A stretch of DNA of 64,000 bases. Origin: Homalodisca vitripennis (Eukaryota > Arthropoda > Insecta > Hemiptera > Cicadellidae). Made by a program: the position numbers and the translations under genes. Below the pieces are notes generated by a model. It was not told the DNA's origin, searched no databases, and was given only the letters and a program-made list of their open reading frames with translations. Position 1 is the first letter of the stretch. Each line of letters starts with the position of its first letter. This document shows positions 63,285 through 64,000 of this stretch, in pieces. The stretch covers positions 103,652,001 through 103,716,000 of the forward strand of contig NC_060207.1 in assembly GCF_021130785.1 (NCBI RefSeq). Direction: 5' to 3'.

Positions 63285-63473
63285 AAGCTTGCAAGGGATC
63301 TGACCTGTACAGATGTTAATTAAGATGGTGGCCACTGGGCACTGGGCAGCGGCAGTGGTCACGGACCGAGACCGGACCTCATAGATCTCTACTATGGAGC
63401 ACTTCTTGCCCAGTGGACGGACACTCCATTTCCTCCGCTTCCCCTGTGGCCGCTCAGCAGCTCGGTGAAACAT
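63285..63473 (-). CDS. possible exon, basic 5' coding segment, unknown
   Basis: An ATG-initiated minus-strand frame of 63 codons in a GC-richer patch has plausible codon use, beginning MFHRAAERPQGKRRKWSVRP. A donor-like ACAG|GTCAGA (about 63,310) would end it after NICTG. The start context is weak and I know no matching family. It could equally be chance in a GC-rich repeat. Confidence 0.2.
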
Positions 63474-63479
63474 ACACTT

Positions 63480-64000
63480 CGTATTGGACTTACATTATTC
63501 TAACGTCACTATATATTCAATAGACGACATTCTCGTGACATTTTCAATAGAGTATCGTTTACTTCTGACGATGTCTGTCTTCCCCTCTCCTAAGCTGTCG
63601 GATTTCTAAGTAGGGTGAATATCATCCCAAACAGATATGCTGATTTCGCTTATGTTTGTTGGGCTGGACGTTTGTTTAGTAAGAGAAACGTGTTTTTTTT
63701 TTTTTAAGATGTAGTTTAAAACCAATAATCTTTTCATATTTCTAGTTAATTCTTTAGATGGTGATTAAACCTGCCTCTTCCCTTATGTCTAAAAATAGCC
63801 TAACTTTACTATTATTATTATTTATCGTAAAATAAAAAAGTTTTATTTTATGATAGGATGATATGATACAAGTTCTTATTGGTTTTTATTATCAAGGTCA
63901 AATTGTGAGATCAACAAATCTTCTTATTCGAAATTTAAGCTCCCTTCCTGTCCATGCTTCGACTTAACAACAGGAAGATCCAAAAACGTATTTTAAGATT
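63480..64000. other. nothing recognised
   Basis: AT-rich end of the window with short T and ATT runs only. Confidence 0.5.

Overview
This is eukaryotic genomic DNA: AT-rich (about one third GC by eye), full of long dinucleotide microsatellites, with spliceosomal splice sites and decayed animal-type transposable elements. The best guess is an insect with a large, repeat-rich genome. The mix of Penelope-like, mariner, Helitron and tRNA-derived elements fits, and a hemipteran is possible, but I cannot name the species. There is no bacterial, organellar or CRISPR content. Nearly all open frames of 60-200 codons are chance or microsatellite frames, and many do not start with ATG.

Minus strand, 22.3 kb down to 1.9 kb: the only protein-coding gene I can argue for. 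A CpG-rich, promoter-like island (about 21,940-22,350) precedes a short exon (21,882-21,935) that encodes a signal peptide and ends at a GTGAGT donor. A polypyrimidine tract plus CAG acceptor opens a second exon (1,927-2,236). It encodes 103 residues with six cysteines and one N-glycosylation sequon, and also ends at GTGAGT. Both exons join in phase 0. The model is a secreted cysteine-rich protein with an intron of about 19.6 kb that continues past the left edge of the window. I do not recognise the family.

Inside that intron: a dead Penelope-like retroelement with a GIY-YIG endonuclease (about 9.4-11.16 kb, minus), a mariner transposase relic (about 13.6-14.35 kb, plus), a nearly complete tRNA-like cloverleaf with inverted fragments of itself 200 bp away (11.26-11.57 kb), two further tRNA-derived units (8.1 and 11.9 kb), a 138-bp duplication (15.4 kb) and several TA, GT and AC arrays.

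22.4-48 kb: mostly AT-rich DNA with no convincing gene. It holds a possible degenerate RanBP2-type zinc-finger fragment (23.5 kb), two possible first exons (24.4 kb plus; 47.0 kb minus), a miRNA-like or MITE-like hairpin (28.6 kb), a fold-back element (31.8-32.2 kb) and a pair of related repeats (34.7-35.2 and 37.4-38.0 kb), one of which carries an apparent Helitron-like insertion.

48-64 kb: four near-identical 179-bp tandem units next to a second, unrelated array of about 77-bp units; an uninterrupted (GT)231 tract; a LINE-like 3' tail; a badly mutated Helitron helicase (57.9-58.9 kb, minus); and more tRNA-derived relics. None of the transposon genes here looks active. The window reads as a long intron and intergenic DNA built up by repeated insertion and decay.
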